A stretch of DNA of 64,000 nt from Desulfospira joergensenii DSM 10085. Its GTDB lineage: Bacteria > Desulfobacterota > Desulfobacteria > Desulfobacterales > Desulfobacteraceae. How positions within the stretch are numbered: the first letter of the stretch is position 1; every line of letters starts with the position of its first letter. Positions 34,957 to 42,880 of the stretch are shown in pieces. Location of the stretch: positions 2,317,223 through 2,381,222 of the forward strand of contig NZ_ATUG01000001.1 in assembly GCF_000420085.1 (NCBI RefSeq), read 5' to 3'. Made by a program: the position numbers and the translations under genes. The notes beneath the pieces were generated by a model that saw nothing but the letters and a program-made list of their open reading frames with translations, did not search any database and was not told the origin of the DNA.

Positions 34957-35158
34957 TATTGACACCCCCCGTCTACTGCCTGACCTCCCTGGCTTGCTTG
35001 AAAATACAAGCCCTGTTCGAAGTTTGACTTCCTATAATTTGCTTGACATGATTTCTTATTAGGAAGAAAAATAATTTCAGGATGTAGAAATCGATCATTA
35101 CAAGGAAAAATTCATCATCCATAAGAAAAAAATAGGCTATGTTACGGAGGATTATGAA

Positions 35159-36487
35159 ATGGCAAACCAAAACCATCTCGATATCATCAAGCAAGGTGTA
35201 AATGTTTGGAATAAGTGGAGAGATGATAACAAAGATATAAAACCTGACCTGAACCATTCAGAACTCTGCAATCAAATCCTCAGTGGTGCAAATTTTAACG
35301 CATCAAACCTTAATGGCTCAAACCTTGACGGAGCAGACTTGAGTGGGGTGAATCTCAAAGGTGCATTTCTCAACGAAACCATGCTCAGAAAAACTATCCT
35401 CATGGATGCCAATCTTGAAAAAGCAAACCTTAACAAGGCTATTCTTAAAGACGTTGACCTTCGCAGAGCTAAACTCACCGGAGCACAACTCAACGGGGCC
35501 AACCTCAACGATTCAATTTCTCACGATGCGGATTTCAGTCGAGCGAGCCTATGTAAAACTTTTCTTCAGGGAGCAAACCTTAGAGATACTGTCTTTTTGG
35601 ATGCGAACCTCACCTTGGCCACTCTATCTGATGCAAACCTTCAAAATGCGAATTTTACCAATGCGAATCTATCTTGGGCCGACTTATTTAGAACAAAATT
35701 GAATGGGACTATTTTTAATCATGCAAAGTTAGAAGGCGCCAACTTAAGAGAAGCAAATCTGATCGGTGCCAATTTTAAGGAAGCGAGCCTATATGATGTA
35801 AATTTGAGATATGCTCAAATGGCGGACACGAACTTTGAAGATGCAAACCTCACTGGATGTAAAATTTTCGGCTCTTCAGCATGGGGTTTGCGTTTAAAAG
35901 GAACGGTACAAAACAACTTATCAATATCCAAACAAGACCAACCTGCGGTCTGTGTTGATAGTTTAGAGGTTGCCCAATTTATTTACCTTCTTTTAAGACA
36001 TGAAAACCTCAAAAATGTTTTTAATTCCATGACTCAAAAGGGGGTGCTGATTTTAGGGCGATTTGGAGGTGGTGGAATTGAAACATTGCGAGCTTGTGCC
36101 GCTAAGTTAAGAGAAATGAAGTACCTGCCGATGATTTTTGATTTTGAGCGGCCCCGTGATAGAAATTATACTGAAACCGTTAAGACTCTTGTTGGATTGT
36201 CACGCTTTGTTATTACTGATTTAAGCGGCCCCTCAGTACCGAATGAACTCGCAACAACGGTACCCTTTTTTAAGATACCATTTGTTCCAATATTAGAAGA
36301 GGGCAAAAGAGAGTATTCAATGTTCGTAGACATAATGGAATATGATTGGGTTTTGAAACCAATTGTTAAATTTAAGACGATTGAATCATTGATCGAGTTG
36401 TTGCCTTTAAAAATAGTAAAACCTGCTGAAAAGCGAATTGAAAAGCGGCAGAAGATCTTAGATGAACTGATTGGTAGGGGGGATTAA
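35159..36487 (+). CDS. Pentapeptide-repeat protein with conserved C-terminal domain
   Basis: 442 residues, noticeably AT-rich compared with neighbours. Residues ~40-250 are pentapeptide repeats of A(N/D)Lxx type (GANFNASNLNGSNLDGADLS, DANLEKANLNKAILKDVDL), predicted to form a right-handed four-sided helix. After a short link, residues ~285-400 form an alpha/beta domain: GVLILGRFGGGGIETLRACA, then LPMIFDFERPRDRNYTETVK, then RFVITDLSGPSVPNELATTV and PFVPILEEG. I have seen this arrangement behind pentapeptide repeats in varied bacteria; the strand order and DFE/ITDLS motifs recall TIR- or SLOG-like nucleotide-binding domains, but no function is established. ATG 35159 behind GGAGG. Probably horizontally acquired. 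Confidence 0.85.
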   Translation: MANQNHLDIIKQGVNVWNKWRDDNKDIKPDLNHSELCNQILSGANFNASNLNGSNLDGADLSGVNLKGAFLNETMLRKTILMDANLEKANLNKAILKDVDLRRAKLTGAQLNGANLNDSISHDADFSRASLCKTFLQGANLRDTVFLDANLTLATLSDANLQNANFTNANLSWADLFRTKLNGTIFNHAKLEGANLREANLIGANFKEASLYDVNLRYAQMADTNFEDANLTGCKIFGSSAWGLRLKGTVQNNLSISKQDQPAVCVDSLEVAQFIYLLLRHENLKNVFNSMTQKGVLILGRFGGGGIETLRACAAKLREMKYLPMIFDFERPRDRNYTETVKTLVGLSRFVITDLSGPSVPNELATTVPFFKIPFVPILEEGKREYSMFVDIMEYDWVLKPIVKFKTIESLIELLPLKIVKPAEKRIEKRQKILDELIGRGD

Positions 36488-36666
36488 AGACAAAGAGGGC
36501 AGGTCTATTCAGATGCTGCCAGGAAAAAACCTGTCATCACTCACAAAGGAAAACAATTTTTTGCCAAACAAAACTGGCAGGCGGGGCCATTGACAGGACA
36601 AAAAATCCCCATTACCCTGATTCATGGCTGCCCAATTTAAAAACCAAAAAGAAAGGAGAGACCATC

Positions 36667-37146
36667 ATGGGTTTTGCACCGACAAAAATGCAAGTAAAAA
36701 GCAATGCATTTGAACAGGATACTCTGATCCCCTCCAAATTTACCGGGGAAGGAGAAGATGTTTCACCGGCATTGTCATGGGAAAACCCGCCCGGGGGAAC
36801 CATGTCCTTCGCCGTTATCTGTCATGACCCGGATGCCCCGCTGGTATCCGGCAGAGGCACCTATGGTTTTGTTCACTGGGTGCTGTACAATATTCCCGGA
36901 GATGTGAGGCATCTGGATGAAGCCACCCATTTGTATACCAGCGGCATTACCGATTTTGGGAAAACAAGCTACAACGGTCCCATGCCGCCCAACGGGCACG
37001 GCCTGCACAATTATTATTTTTGGGTCCTGGCATTGGATAAGACCCTGGATCTTGAACCCGGGCTGAACCTGTGGCAGCTTCTGGAAAGAATAGAGCCGCA
37101 TCTGATCGGGATGAACCGCCTGATCGGGCGATATAAAAGGGAGTAA
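36667..37146 (+). CDS. YbhB/YbcL family (PEBP/Raf kinase inhibitor-like) protein
   Basis: 159 residues, the usual length for this family. ATG 36667 behind AAGGAGAG. Family motifs are all present: IPSKFTGEGEDVSPALSWENPP near the start, AVICHDPDAPLVSGRGTYGFVHWVLYNIP split here as DPDAP and HWVLYNIP, and GPMPPNGHGLHNYYFWVLAL. Bacterial members bind small anions or phospholipid head groups and are mostly of unknown role. There is no signal peptide, so it is cytoplasmic. It stands alone between the pentapeptide gene and a convergent dehydrogenase gene, with a hairpin after it. Confidence 0.92.
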   Translation: MGFAPTKMQVKSNAFEQDTLIPSKFTGEGEDVSPALSWENPPGGTMSFAVICHDPDAPLVSGRGTYGFVHWVLYNIPGDVRHLDEATHLYTSGITDFGKTSYNGPMPPNGHGLHNYYFWVLALDKTLDLEPGLNLWQLLERIEPHLIGMNRLIGRYKRE

Positions 37147-37185
37147 GGAAATTCAGAAACCTGGATGGGAACGGCTTGATACTTG

Positions 37186-37220
37186 TGACAAGATCCCCGC
37201 AATTTGTGGGGATCTTGTCA
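37186..37220. terminator. Hairpin between converging genes
   Basis: Perfect 13-bp inverted repeat TGACAAGATCCCC / GGGGATCTTGTCA with a 9-base loop, between the YbhB-like gene (plus) and the TetR-SDR gene (minus). It lacks a strong T-run in either direction, but position and stem strength suggest a shared transcription end. Confidence 0.6.
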
Positions 37221-37257
37221 ACCGTCTATTCCCTGCAATGCAAGGGGATGATTTCTT

Positions 37258-38613
37258 TTAAATGATTCCGCCGTTGGCATAGATTATCTGTCCGTTGACC
37301 CACCGCCCCGGTCCCGCCAAAAAGGCCACCAGCTCAGCCATATCATCAGGGGTGCCCAGCCGTTCCAGAGGGCTCGCCTTTGACAGACGGGCAATGGTTT
37401 CTTCATCCTTGCCTTTAAAGAACAATTCTGTTGCCGTAGGCCCCGGAGCGACCGCATTGACCGTGATGTCTTTGCCCCGAAGCTCTTTGGCCAGGATGGG
37501 GATGATGGCATCAACCGCTCCCTTTGATGCGGCATACCCGGCGTATTGCTCAAATGCCAGCTTCTTTACAGAGGAGGAGAGATTAATAATGGCTCCCCCC
37601 GGTCGAACCCTCAGGGCGGCTTGCTGATTCACGATAAAGGTTCCCCGGATATTGGTCCTGTGCATTCGATCCAGGTCCTCAAGGTCTAATTCCGCCAAAG
37701 GACTTAAAAGCATAATCCCGGCAGAATGGATCACCACATCAACGCCTCCAAAGGCTTCTTCGGTTTTCCCAAAGGCTTTGTTCATATCCTCCGGACTGGC
37801 CACGTCCGCCTGGATAATATTCACTTCAGAGGAGCCTGCCTTAATTTCCTGCAGAGCGGATTGGGCCGCGGCTTTGTTGTGTGAATAGATTAAGGTCAGT
37901 TTATATCCTTTTCGGGCTAATTTTTTTGCTATTGCCAGGCCGATTCCCCGGGTTCCTCCCGTGATCAGGGCCACTCGATCTTGTATGGTTTTCATGGATT
38001 TCTCCTTTTGCGTATTGCTGTTGGATTTTAGTCCTTTCACCAGGGTGTGGATAAGACGTTTCAATTCCTGAATTCTATCCTCCTGCTGCTGTTCGGCGAC
38101 AAGAAGAGGATGATGAAAGCTTACCGTGCTTTCCATCAATAAGTTTACGGTTTTTTGGGTTGAAAACCGGTCAAACATGTGGGCTTCTTTGCCGCGTTCA
38201 ACGATAAACCCCAATTGATCTTTGATTTCATTGAGGTGCTCCTGAACAAAGACTTTTTTCTTCTCTACAGCCATATTAAAGGTTTTATAGATTTCCGGAT
38301 CCTTACGAACCTTGTTCAGTTTCAACCGATGGTAAGTTGTAAACCACTTCAAAAGGAGGTCATATGCTTCAATGGATTCCCGGCTGATGCATTTTAGCTG
38401 CTCATCCATTTCCAGAAGCCATTTCTTTGAAATAAAATCGAGCAGGGCTTCTTTGCTGGAAACATGTTTGTACAGTGCTGCATGGGACACCCCCATTTCA
38501 TTGGCCAATTGGGTAAGGGTCAGGCGCTTAAACCCGAAGTCTCTTATCTTTTGCTCAGCCAACTGGATAATTTTTTCCAACAATTGGGTGGATGCAAGCC
38601 CGGTTCTTGGCAT
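37258..38613 (-). CDS. TetR-type regulator fused to short-chain dehydrogenase
   Basis: One uninterrupted frame of 451 residues. Residues 1-~205 are a TetR-type regulator: HTH at LTQLANEMGVSHAALYKHVS, then a helical ligand domain. Residues 207-451 are a complete SDR oxidoreductase: TGGTRGIG cofactor loop, VIHSAGI, catalytic Ser in NLSSS and YxxxK in YAASK, ending NGQIIYANGGII. At the join the DNA reads AAAGGAG then ATG at 37995, an ideal independent start for the SDR. So either a true regulator-enzyme fusion or two genes whose intervening stop was lost, with SDR also made alone. An operator-like dyad lies just upstream of 38613. Confidence 0.85.
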   Translation of the reverse strand: MPRTGLASTQLLEKIIQLAEQKIRDFGFKRLTLTQLANEMGVSHAALYKHVSSKEALLDFISKKWLLEMDEQLKCISRESIEAYDLLLKWFTTYHRLKLNKVRKDPEIYKTFNMAVEKKKVFVQEHLNEIKDQLGFIVERGKEAHMFDRFSTQKTVNLLMESTVSFHHPLLVAEQQQEDRIQELKRLIHTLVKGLKSNSNTQKEKSMKTIQDRVALITGGTRGIGLAIAKKLARKGYKLTLIYSHNKAAAQSALQEIKAGSSEVNIIQADVASPEDMNKAFGKTEEAFGGVDVVIHSAGIMLLSPLAELDLEDLDRMHRTNIRGTFIVNQQAALRVRPGGAIINLSSSVKKLAFEQYAGYAASKGAVDAIIPILAKELRGKDITVNAVAPGPTATELFFKGKDEETIARLSKASPLERLGTPDDMAELVAFLAGPGRWVNGQIIYANGGII

Positions 38614-38626
38614 TTTTTTCTCCTTT

Positions 38627-38656
38627 AAAGTTACAAAAAATATAATATGTAACTTT
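38627..38656. promoter_or_regulatory. Probable TetR operator
   Basis: Inverted repeat AAAGTTACA - 12 AT-rich bases - TGTAACTTT immediately upstream of the TetR-SDR start at 38613. Typical size and place for autoregulation by the TetR part. Confidence 0.6.
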
Positions 38657-38718
38657 ATAAAGTCAACAAACTATATTTCTTCTAGAGGAAAAGGGAAAAG
38701 GGGACAAAACCTTCCGGT

Positions 38719-39636
38719 CTATCCCAGCCCCAGCCAGATTCCATAGGTAAATCCGGACAGAATTGTACTGATGGAGATGGCGGCCACGGCAAAGTCGGGA
38801 TCCCCCCCGATCTGCTCGGCCATGATATAGACCAGGGTGGCCGTGGGGGAGGCAAGGATGATCAGGCCGGGAAGATAATCCCGGGCCTGGACCCCGAACA
38901 GCTTGAACAGAACCAGACCTATGGCCGGCAGGACCATGACCTTTAATAAGCCGGACAGCAGGACCCGGAAAAATCCGAGCTTCAGCTTTTCAAAGGAAAG
39001 GGAGGCCCCGATTACCAGCAGAGCCGTTGGCAGGGCCATTCCCTTTAAAATATCCAGGGACCGGTCCAGGATAACGGGCAGGGTAAGACCCAGAAGGGAG
39101 AAAAGGATGCCGGACAGGGCCGACAGGATAACGGGATTGGTCATGGCGCTTTTCAAGGTTCCTGTCAGGTTCAGGTGGTCCCTGGGGTTCCGGCTGTGAA
39201 ACTGGAGAACAGCCACGGCCAGGACGTTCTGGACGATCATGACAAATCCCGCAATAATGGCGGCGCGGACAAAACCGTTGTGCCCCAGGTAGTAAAACGC
39301 CACGGCAAGTCCGATATACCCGAGGTTCCCGTGAAACGAACAATGGATAAAGGAGCCTGTGGACAATCGCGGAATCTTGAAAATGCCTGCTGCGGCCCAG
39401 GCAATGAGGGTGATGATGATCACCGAAGCCAGGGTAAGCAAAAGGACTGTCAGGTGGAACTCATTTTTCAGGGAGGCCTTTGCAACGGCGCTGAAGATCA
39501 TGGCCGGAATGGCAATATAATAAACCAGCCGATTGGCCTGGTGCAGGAAATCCCTTGGGATAAATCCCCTCTGCCTGGCAAAAAGGCCGATAAAGATGAT
39601 GATAAAAATCGGTACAATGGTTGAGATGATGTTCAT
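38719..39636 (-). CDS. AEC-family transporter
   Basis: 305 residues, with about ten hydrophobic segments. ATG 39636 starts the first membrane helix (IISTIVPIFIIIFIGLFA); an ATG ten codons earlier adds a charged stretch and is disfavoured. The family pattern is the auxin efflux carrier/AEC type: LARQRGF-type loop after helix 1, NPVILSALSGILFSLLGL in the middle and GLIILASPTATLVYIMAEQI in the last third. Bacterial AEC proteins export or import organic acids such as malate and malonate; the substrate here is unknown. Minus strand, upstream of nothing in particular, ~105 bp before the TetR-SDR gene start region. Confidence 0.87.
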   Translation of the reverse strand: MNIISTIVPIFIIIFIGLFARQRGFIPRDFLHQANRLVYYIAIPAMIFSAVAKASLKNEFHLTVLLLTLASVIIITLIAWAAAGIFKIPRLSTGSFIHCSFHGNLGYIGLAVAFYYLGHNGFVRAAIIAGFVMIVQNVLAVAVLQFHSRNPRDHLNLTGTLKSAMTNPVILSALSGILFSLLGLTLPVILDRSLDILKGMALPTALLVIGASLSFEKLKLGFFRVLLSGLLKVMVLPAIGLVLFKLFGVQARDYLPGLIILASPTATLVYIMAEQIGGDPDFAVAAISISTILSGFTYGIWLGLG

Positions 39637-39772
39637 TTGAGGCCTGGATTTTTGGATTCTGGGCAATCCTGATTTTATACCCTTTTCCAGAAGGATTGAA
39701 AACTCCCGGCCTCAAATAAATACAAACAGGAAGGCGGCAGACCAGATCGACATTCCGTCGACAAAGAAAATT

Positions 39773-40477
39773 TTAAGCGATTTTTAAGGCGGGAAGGATG
39801 AGCCGCCTGTCCGCAATGATAATTTTCCCCGATTTTTTGAGTGATTTCATGGCGCGGGTAATACTGACCCTGTGAGCACCCGTTAAAAAACCGAGGTCTT
39901 CATGGGTCAGCGGAAACTGAATCACAACTCCCTGGGGGCCTTGTTCCCCGTGTTCCTTTGCGACATTGCTTAAGACCCGATAAAGACGATCCTCAATGTT
40001 TGCCACGGCAAGGCTGCCCACACGGTCGGTGAGCCAGGAGATCCGTTCGCTAAGGGTTTTAATGATCTGGAGGCCAACCCCGGGATGCTGCAGTACCAGC
40101 TCTTCAAATTGACTCCGGGTAAAACCGCATGTGAGAGTGGTCTCAAGACAGACCGCGCTGACAGGATACTGGCCTTCCTGGGAAAACATATTCTCTCCGA
40201 CAAAGTCACCTGCTTTTCGTATGTCAAGGGTCAGTTCCGTGCCCTCTTCAAGAACTTTGGAAAGCTTGACACGGCCGCCTTTGATCAAAAACACTTCATT
40301 TGCCGGGTCTCCCTGCAGGAATAAGGATTGCCCCTTGATTAATTTTTTTCTCACCGCTCCATGACTCAGGGCCTTTATTTCATCAGAATCAAGGTCTTTA
40401 AATATCCAGAGATTCCCTATACAGACGGGTGACAGTTCAATCTCACCGCCGGCTATTTTTTCGCATAGGCAAGCCAT
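39773..40477 (-). CDS. Crp/Fnr-family transcriptional regulator
   Basis: 234 residues. ATG 40477 behind AAAAGGAG. An N-terminal sensory beta-roll (GQSLFLQGDPANEVFLIKGG, GDFVGENMFSQEG) is followed by a C-terminal winged helix (LTHEDLGFLTGAHRVSITRA). Three cysteines near the N-terminus (Cys3, Cys5, Cys19 in SPVCIGNLWIF) and two more in the roll (VCLETTLTC) raise the possibility of an Fe-S cluster as in FNR, but the spacing is not that of E. coli FNR. A TGTAGC-N4-GCTACA dyad lies ~75 bp upstream. Divergent from a histidine kinase gene. Family firm; signal unknown. Confidence 0.92.
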   Translation of the reverse strand: MACLCEKIAGGEIELSPVCIGNLWIFKDLDSDEIKALSHGAVRKKLIKGQSLFLQGDPANEVFLIKGGRVKLSKVLEEGTELTLDIRKAGDFVGENMFSQEGQYPVSAVCLETTLTCGFTRSQFEELVLQHPGVGLQIIKTLSERISWLTDRVGSLAVANIEDRLYRVLSNVAKEHGEQGPQGVVIQFPLTHEDLGFLTGAHRVSITRAMKSLKKSGKIIIADRRLILPALKIA

Positions 40478-40863
40478 TTTTTCTCCTTTTCATGATAATC
40501 ATCTGGGTTTTCATGTTCATATCATTATTGGTAAGGACAAACATCCTTTTTTTCTGTAGCTGTTGCTACAAAACATCCAAAATTACTTTTTTCTTATAGA
40601 TTTTGACTTTCCGATTATCGGAGAATCGATCATACCCGGACAGATGAAAGATCGGCTCCCCAAACCGTTCATCCCGGGGCGCAACCGGGAGGCGTCCCGG
40701 GAGCCTCAGGCCGTTGCATGATTTTGGGTTTTTTGGGGCGTGGATATACCTTTTGACTCAGGGAAAATTATCAAGTATCCTTTTTTCCTTGGGGACAGCA
40801 TAATCAGGGACGATTCACCGTCATGACGCCGAACCGAAAATTCTTCTTTAAGATTAGGAAAAA
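40478..40863. other. Divergent region between Crp/Fnr gene and histidine kinase
   Basis: About 385 bases carrying both promoters. It contains the dyad at 40555-40570 and a GC-rich stretch with CCCGGG repeats at 40668-40702 that can form a hairpin. No open frame of note. Confidence 0.45.
40555..40570. promoter_or_regulatory. Crp/Fnr-type dyad, possible operator
   Basis: Perfect dyad TGTAGC-TGTT-GCTACA. Six-base arms and a four-base centre match the architecture of FNR-class sites (TTGAT-N4-ATCAA), though the arm sequence differs. It is 78 bp upstream of the regulator start. Confidence 0.5.
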
Positions 40864-42330
40864 ATGAAGCGAACACCCCTTACCATATTTAAACGCCTGG
40901 TCATCGGAAACGCCGTCATCCTGCTTCTTGTCTTTGCCTCGGGCGGTGTGGTCATCTTTAACCTGACCGGGCTCCAGAAGATGAACCGTGAAATTGTGGA
41001 CAAGCATCAGGAGAGCATCATTCTGGGGGACCGTATCCTTGATGCCTTTACCTCCATTGCCGAATTTGGTGAGAAGTATTTCGTATCAAAAGATATTGCC
41101 TATCATAACCGGTTTACGGGCATGAAAATACACTTGGAAAATGATCTTCAGACCTTTAAGGCGCTGATGGAAACCGATGAACAAAAAGATTTGTTTGCGG
41201 AGTCTCTTTCTTCTCTTGAGAATTATATCGCCTGGTTCAGCCAAAACGCCACTACAATGGAAACCGGGGAAGAAATGGATCTTGACCTGCTCCTTACCCA
41301 AAGCGGTTTTCATTTTAAAAGAATCTCAGGACATCTGAAGAAAATCCTCAGCCTTTCCAGGGACATGATCGTCAACAAAACAAACCGGGCTGCCCGGATG
41401 ACCCATCGCATCCTGATCGTCACCATCATCACGACCATTTTGACGGTTTTGCTGGGAATGCTGATCACCACCGTCAACACCCGGTGGATTCGAAAATCCG
41501 TTACCAGCCTCCAAAGAAAAACAAAGGAAATTGCCCGGGGACAATTCAAGGAAATTCAAACCATTGAGGGGCCTCTGGAAATCCAGGACCTGTCATACCA
41601 TTTTAATGCCATGTGCCGCCGGTTAAACGAACTGGACAGCCTGAAGGCGGATTTTATCAGCCATGTCTCCCACGAACTCAGGACCCCGGTCACCTCAATT
41701 AAAGAGGCCTCCACCATCTTGTCCAAGGGGTTTTACCTGGATGCTCCGGATAAGCAGAACCAGCTCTATTCCCTGATCCATGAGGAATGCAACCGCCTTT
41801 TAAAATCAGTCATGAGAATTCTGGATTATTCTAAAATGGAGGCCCGGAAGATGGAGTACCAGCAAAGCCGGCGCAGCATGCCCAATGTGATCCGGAAATC
41901 CGTCATCAAGCTGGCCCCCCTGGCCTGGAAGAGGAAGATCAGCCTTGAATTCTCTCCGCCCCCCGAGGATCTTCCCATGGTGTTCATTGATGAAGACAGG
42001 ATCATTGAAGTACTGGACAACCTCATTGGAAACGCCATAAAATTCACACCGGCAAAGGGGCAGGTGATGATTGCCTGCGGCTTTTCAGATTCCGAAAAAA
42101 ATGTAACAATAACCATTGAAGACAACGGGCCTGGAATTAAACTTGAAGATCTTGAAAAGATCTTCTATAAATTCAAGCAGATTGACAATGGTTTCAACAC
42201 AAGGATGGGAACAGGCCTGGGCCTCTCCATCTCAAAATATATCATCACCGCACATGGAGGCAATATATGGGCCGAGAGCCAGTATTCAAAAGGGACAAAA
42301 ATCCTGTTTACATTACCTGCTGCATTTTAA
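40864..42330 (+). CDS. Sensor histidine kinase (GlrK/QseE-like)
   Basis: 488 residues. Membrane helices at ~12-32 (LVIGNAVILLLVFASGGVVIF split by the charge pattern) and ~180-202 flank a periplasmic helical sensor region. A HAMP domain follows, then HisKA with His270 in SHVSHELRTPVTSIKEA, and a HATPase domain with N box NLIGNAIKFTPAK, G1 EDNGPG and G2 GTGLGLSIS. The downstream lipoprotein and sigma-54 response regulator give the same gene order as glrK-qseG-glrR of enterobacteria. ATG at 40864 with AGG just upstream. The phosphotransfer partner is almost certainly the regulator two genes on. Stimulus unknown. Confidence 0.93.
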   Translation: MKRTPLTIFKRLVIGNAVILLLVFASGGVVIFNLTGLQKMNREIVDKHQESIILGDRILDAFTSIAEFGEKYFVSKDIAYHNRFTGMKIHLENDLQTFKALMETDEQKDLFAESLSSLENYIAWFSQNATTMETGEEMDLDLLLTQSGFHFKRISGHLKKILSLSRDMIVNKTNRAARMTHRILIVTIITTILTVLLGMLITTVNTRWIRKSVTSLQRKTKEIARGQFKEIQTIEGPLEIQDLSYHFNAMCRRLNELDSLKADFISHVSHELRTPVTSIKEASTILSKGFYLDAPDKQNQLYSLIHEECNRLLKSVMRILDYSKMEARKMEYQQSRRSMPNVIRKSVIKLAPLAWKRKISLEFSPPPEDLPMVFIDEDRIIEVLDNLIGNAIKFTPAKGQVMIACGFSDSEKNVTITIEDNGPGIKLEDLEKIFYKFKQIDNGFNTRMGTGLGLSISKYIITAHGGNIWAESQYSKGTKILFTLPAAF

Positions 42331-42821
42331 TAGGAATTCTCCTTGCCGGGTGTCAGGCTTTCCCCCCTTTTCAATCCGCTTCCAGCCCTGCAGACACCGT
42401 GCATGGAAAACACCTGGTCTCTGTCCGGGAGCTGATCCAAAACAAGGACTTTAAGGGAGCGGCAAGGGAGAATGAGCGGATTCTGGAACTCTACAGGGGT
42501 GAATCAAACAAGCCGGACCAAGATGATCCGGTTCTGGCCCAGTATATGCGAGACGCAATGATCCTTTCCCATCTGCTGAACCGGATCATTGAAGATGAAA
42601 AAAAGATAGAGGATCTTTATATAAACGACCTGATCAACCGGGACCAGTTAAAAGTCAGGACCCGGATGATTCAATCCCTGAAAAAAAACCTGGCCCGCCT
42701 GAAAAAAGAACTGGCTGAAACCAAGGCCCTGAACGAGCGAATCAAGGCTCTTGAAAATGAAAATTCCAATCTTTTGGAGCAGATTGACCGGTTAAAAGCC
42801 ATTGACCTGGACCCGGCCTGA
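42267..42821 (+). CDS. Outer-membrane-type lipoprotein (QseG-like)
   Basis: 184 residues, starting inside the kinase gene (64-bp overlap). The signal peptide ends in a lipobox with Cys29 (ILLAGCQAF). The mature part is helical and ends in a coiled coil (RTRMIQSLKKNLARLKKELA, LENENSNLLEQIDRLK). Sequence similarity to QseG is limited, so the comparison rests on the lipoprotein type, the length and the kinase-lipoprotein-regulator order. QseG interacts with its kinase and modulates signalling. Another start further in the frame is not available before the lipobox, which supports the overlapping ATG. Confidence 0.75.
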   Translation: MGREPVFKRDKNPVYITCCILIGILLAGCQAFPPFQSASSPADTVHGKHLVSVRELIQNKDFKGAARENERILELYRGESNKPDQDDPVLAQYMRDAMILSHLLNRIIEDEKKIEDLYINDLINRDQLKVRTRMIQSLKKNLARLKKELAETKALNERIKALENENSNLLEQIDRLKAIDLDPA

Positions 42822-42880
42822 CCCGGACCTGCTTACCGAAATTCAGAAATTCCAAACCCAATGGTATCAAGGAACCGAGA

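Noticed and set aside
34973..35257. Minus-strand frame of 94 codons before the pentapeptide gene
   Set aside because: Phe/Ile-rich translation of AT-rich DNA, overlapping the real gene start; no support.
40668..40702. CCCGGG-rich stretch as a terminator
   Set aside because: Several partial pairings, no T-run, and it lies in a divergent promoter region where no transcript is expected to end.
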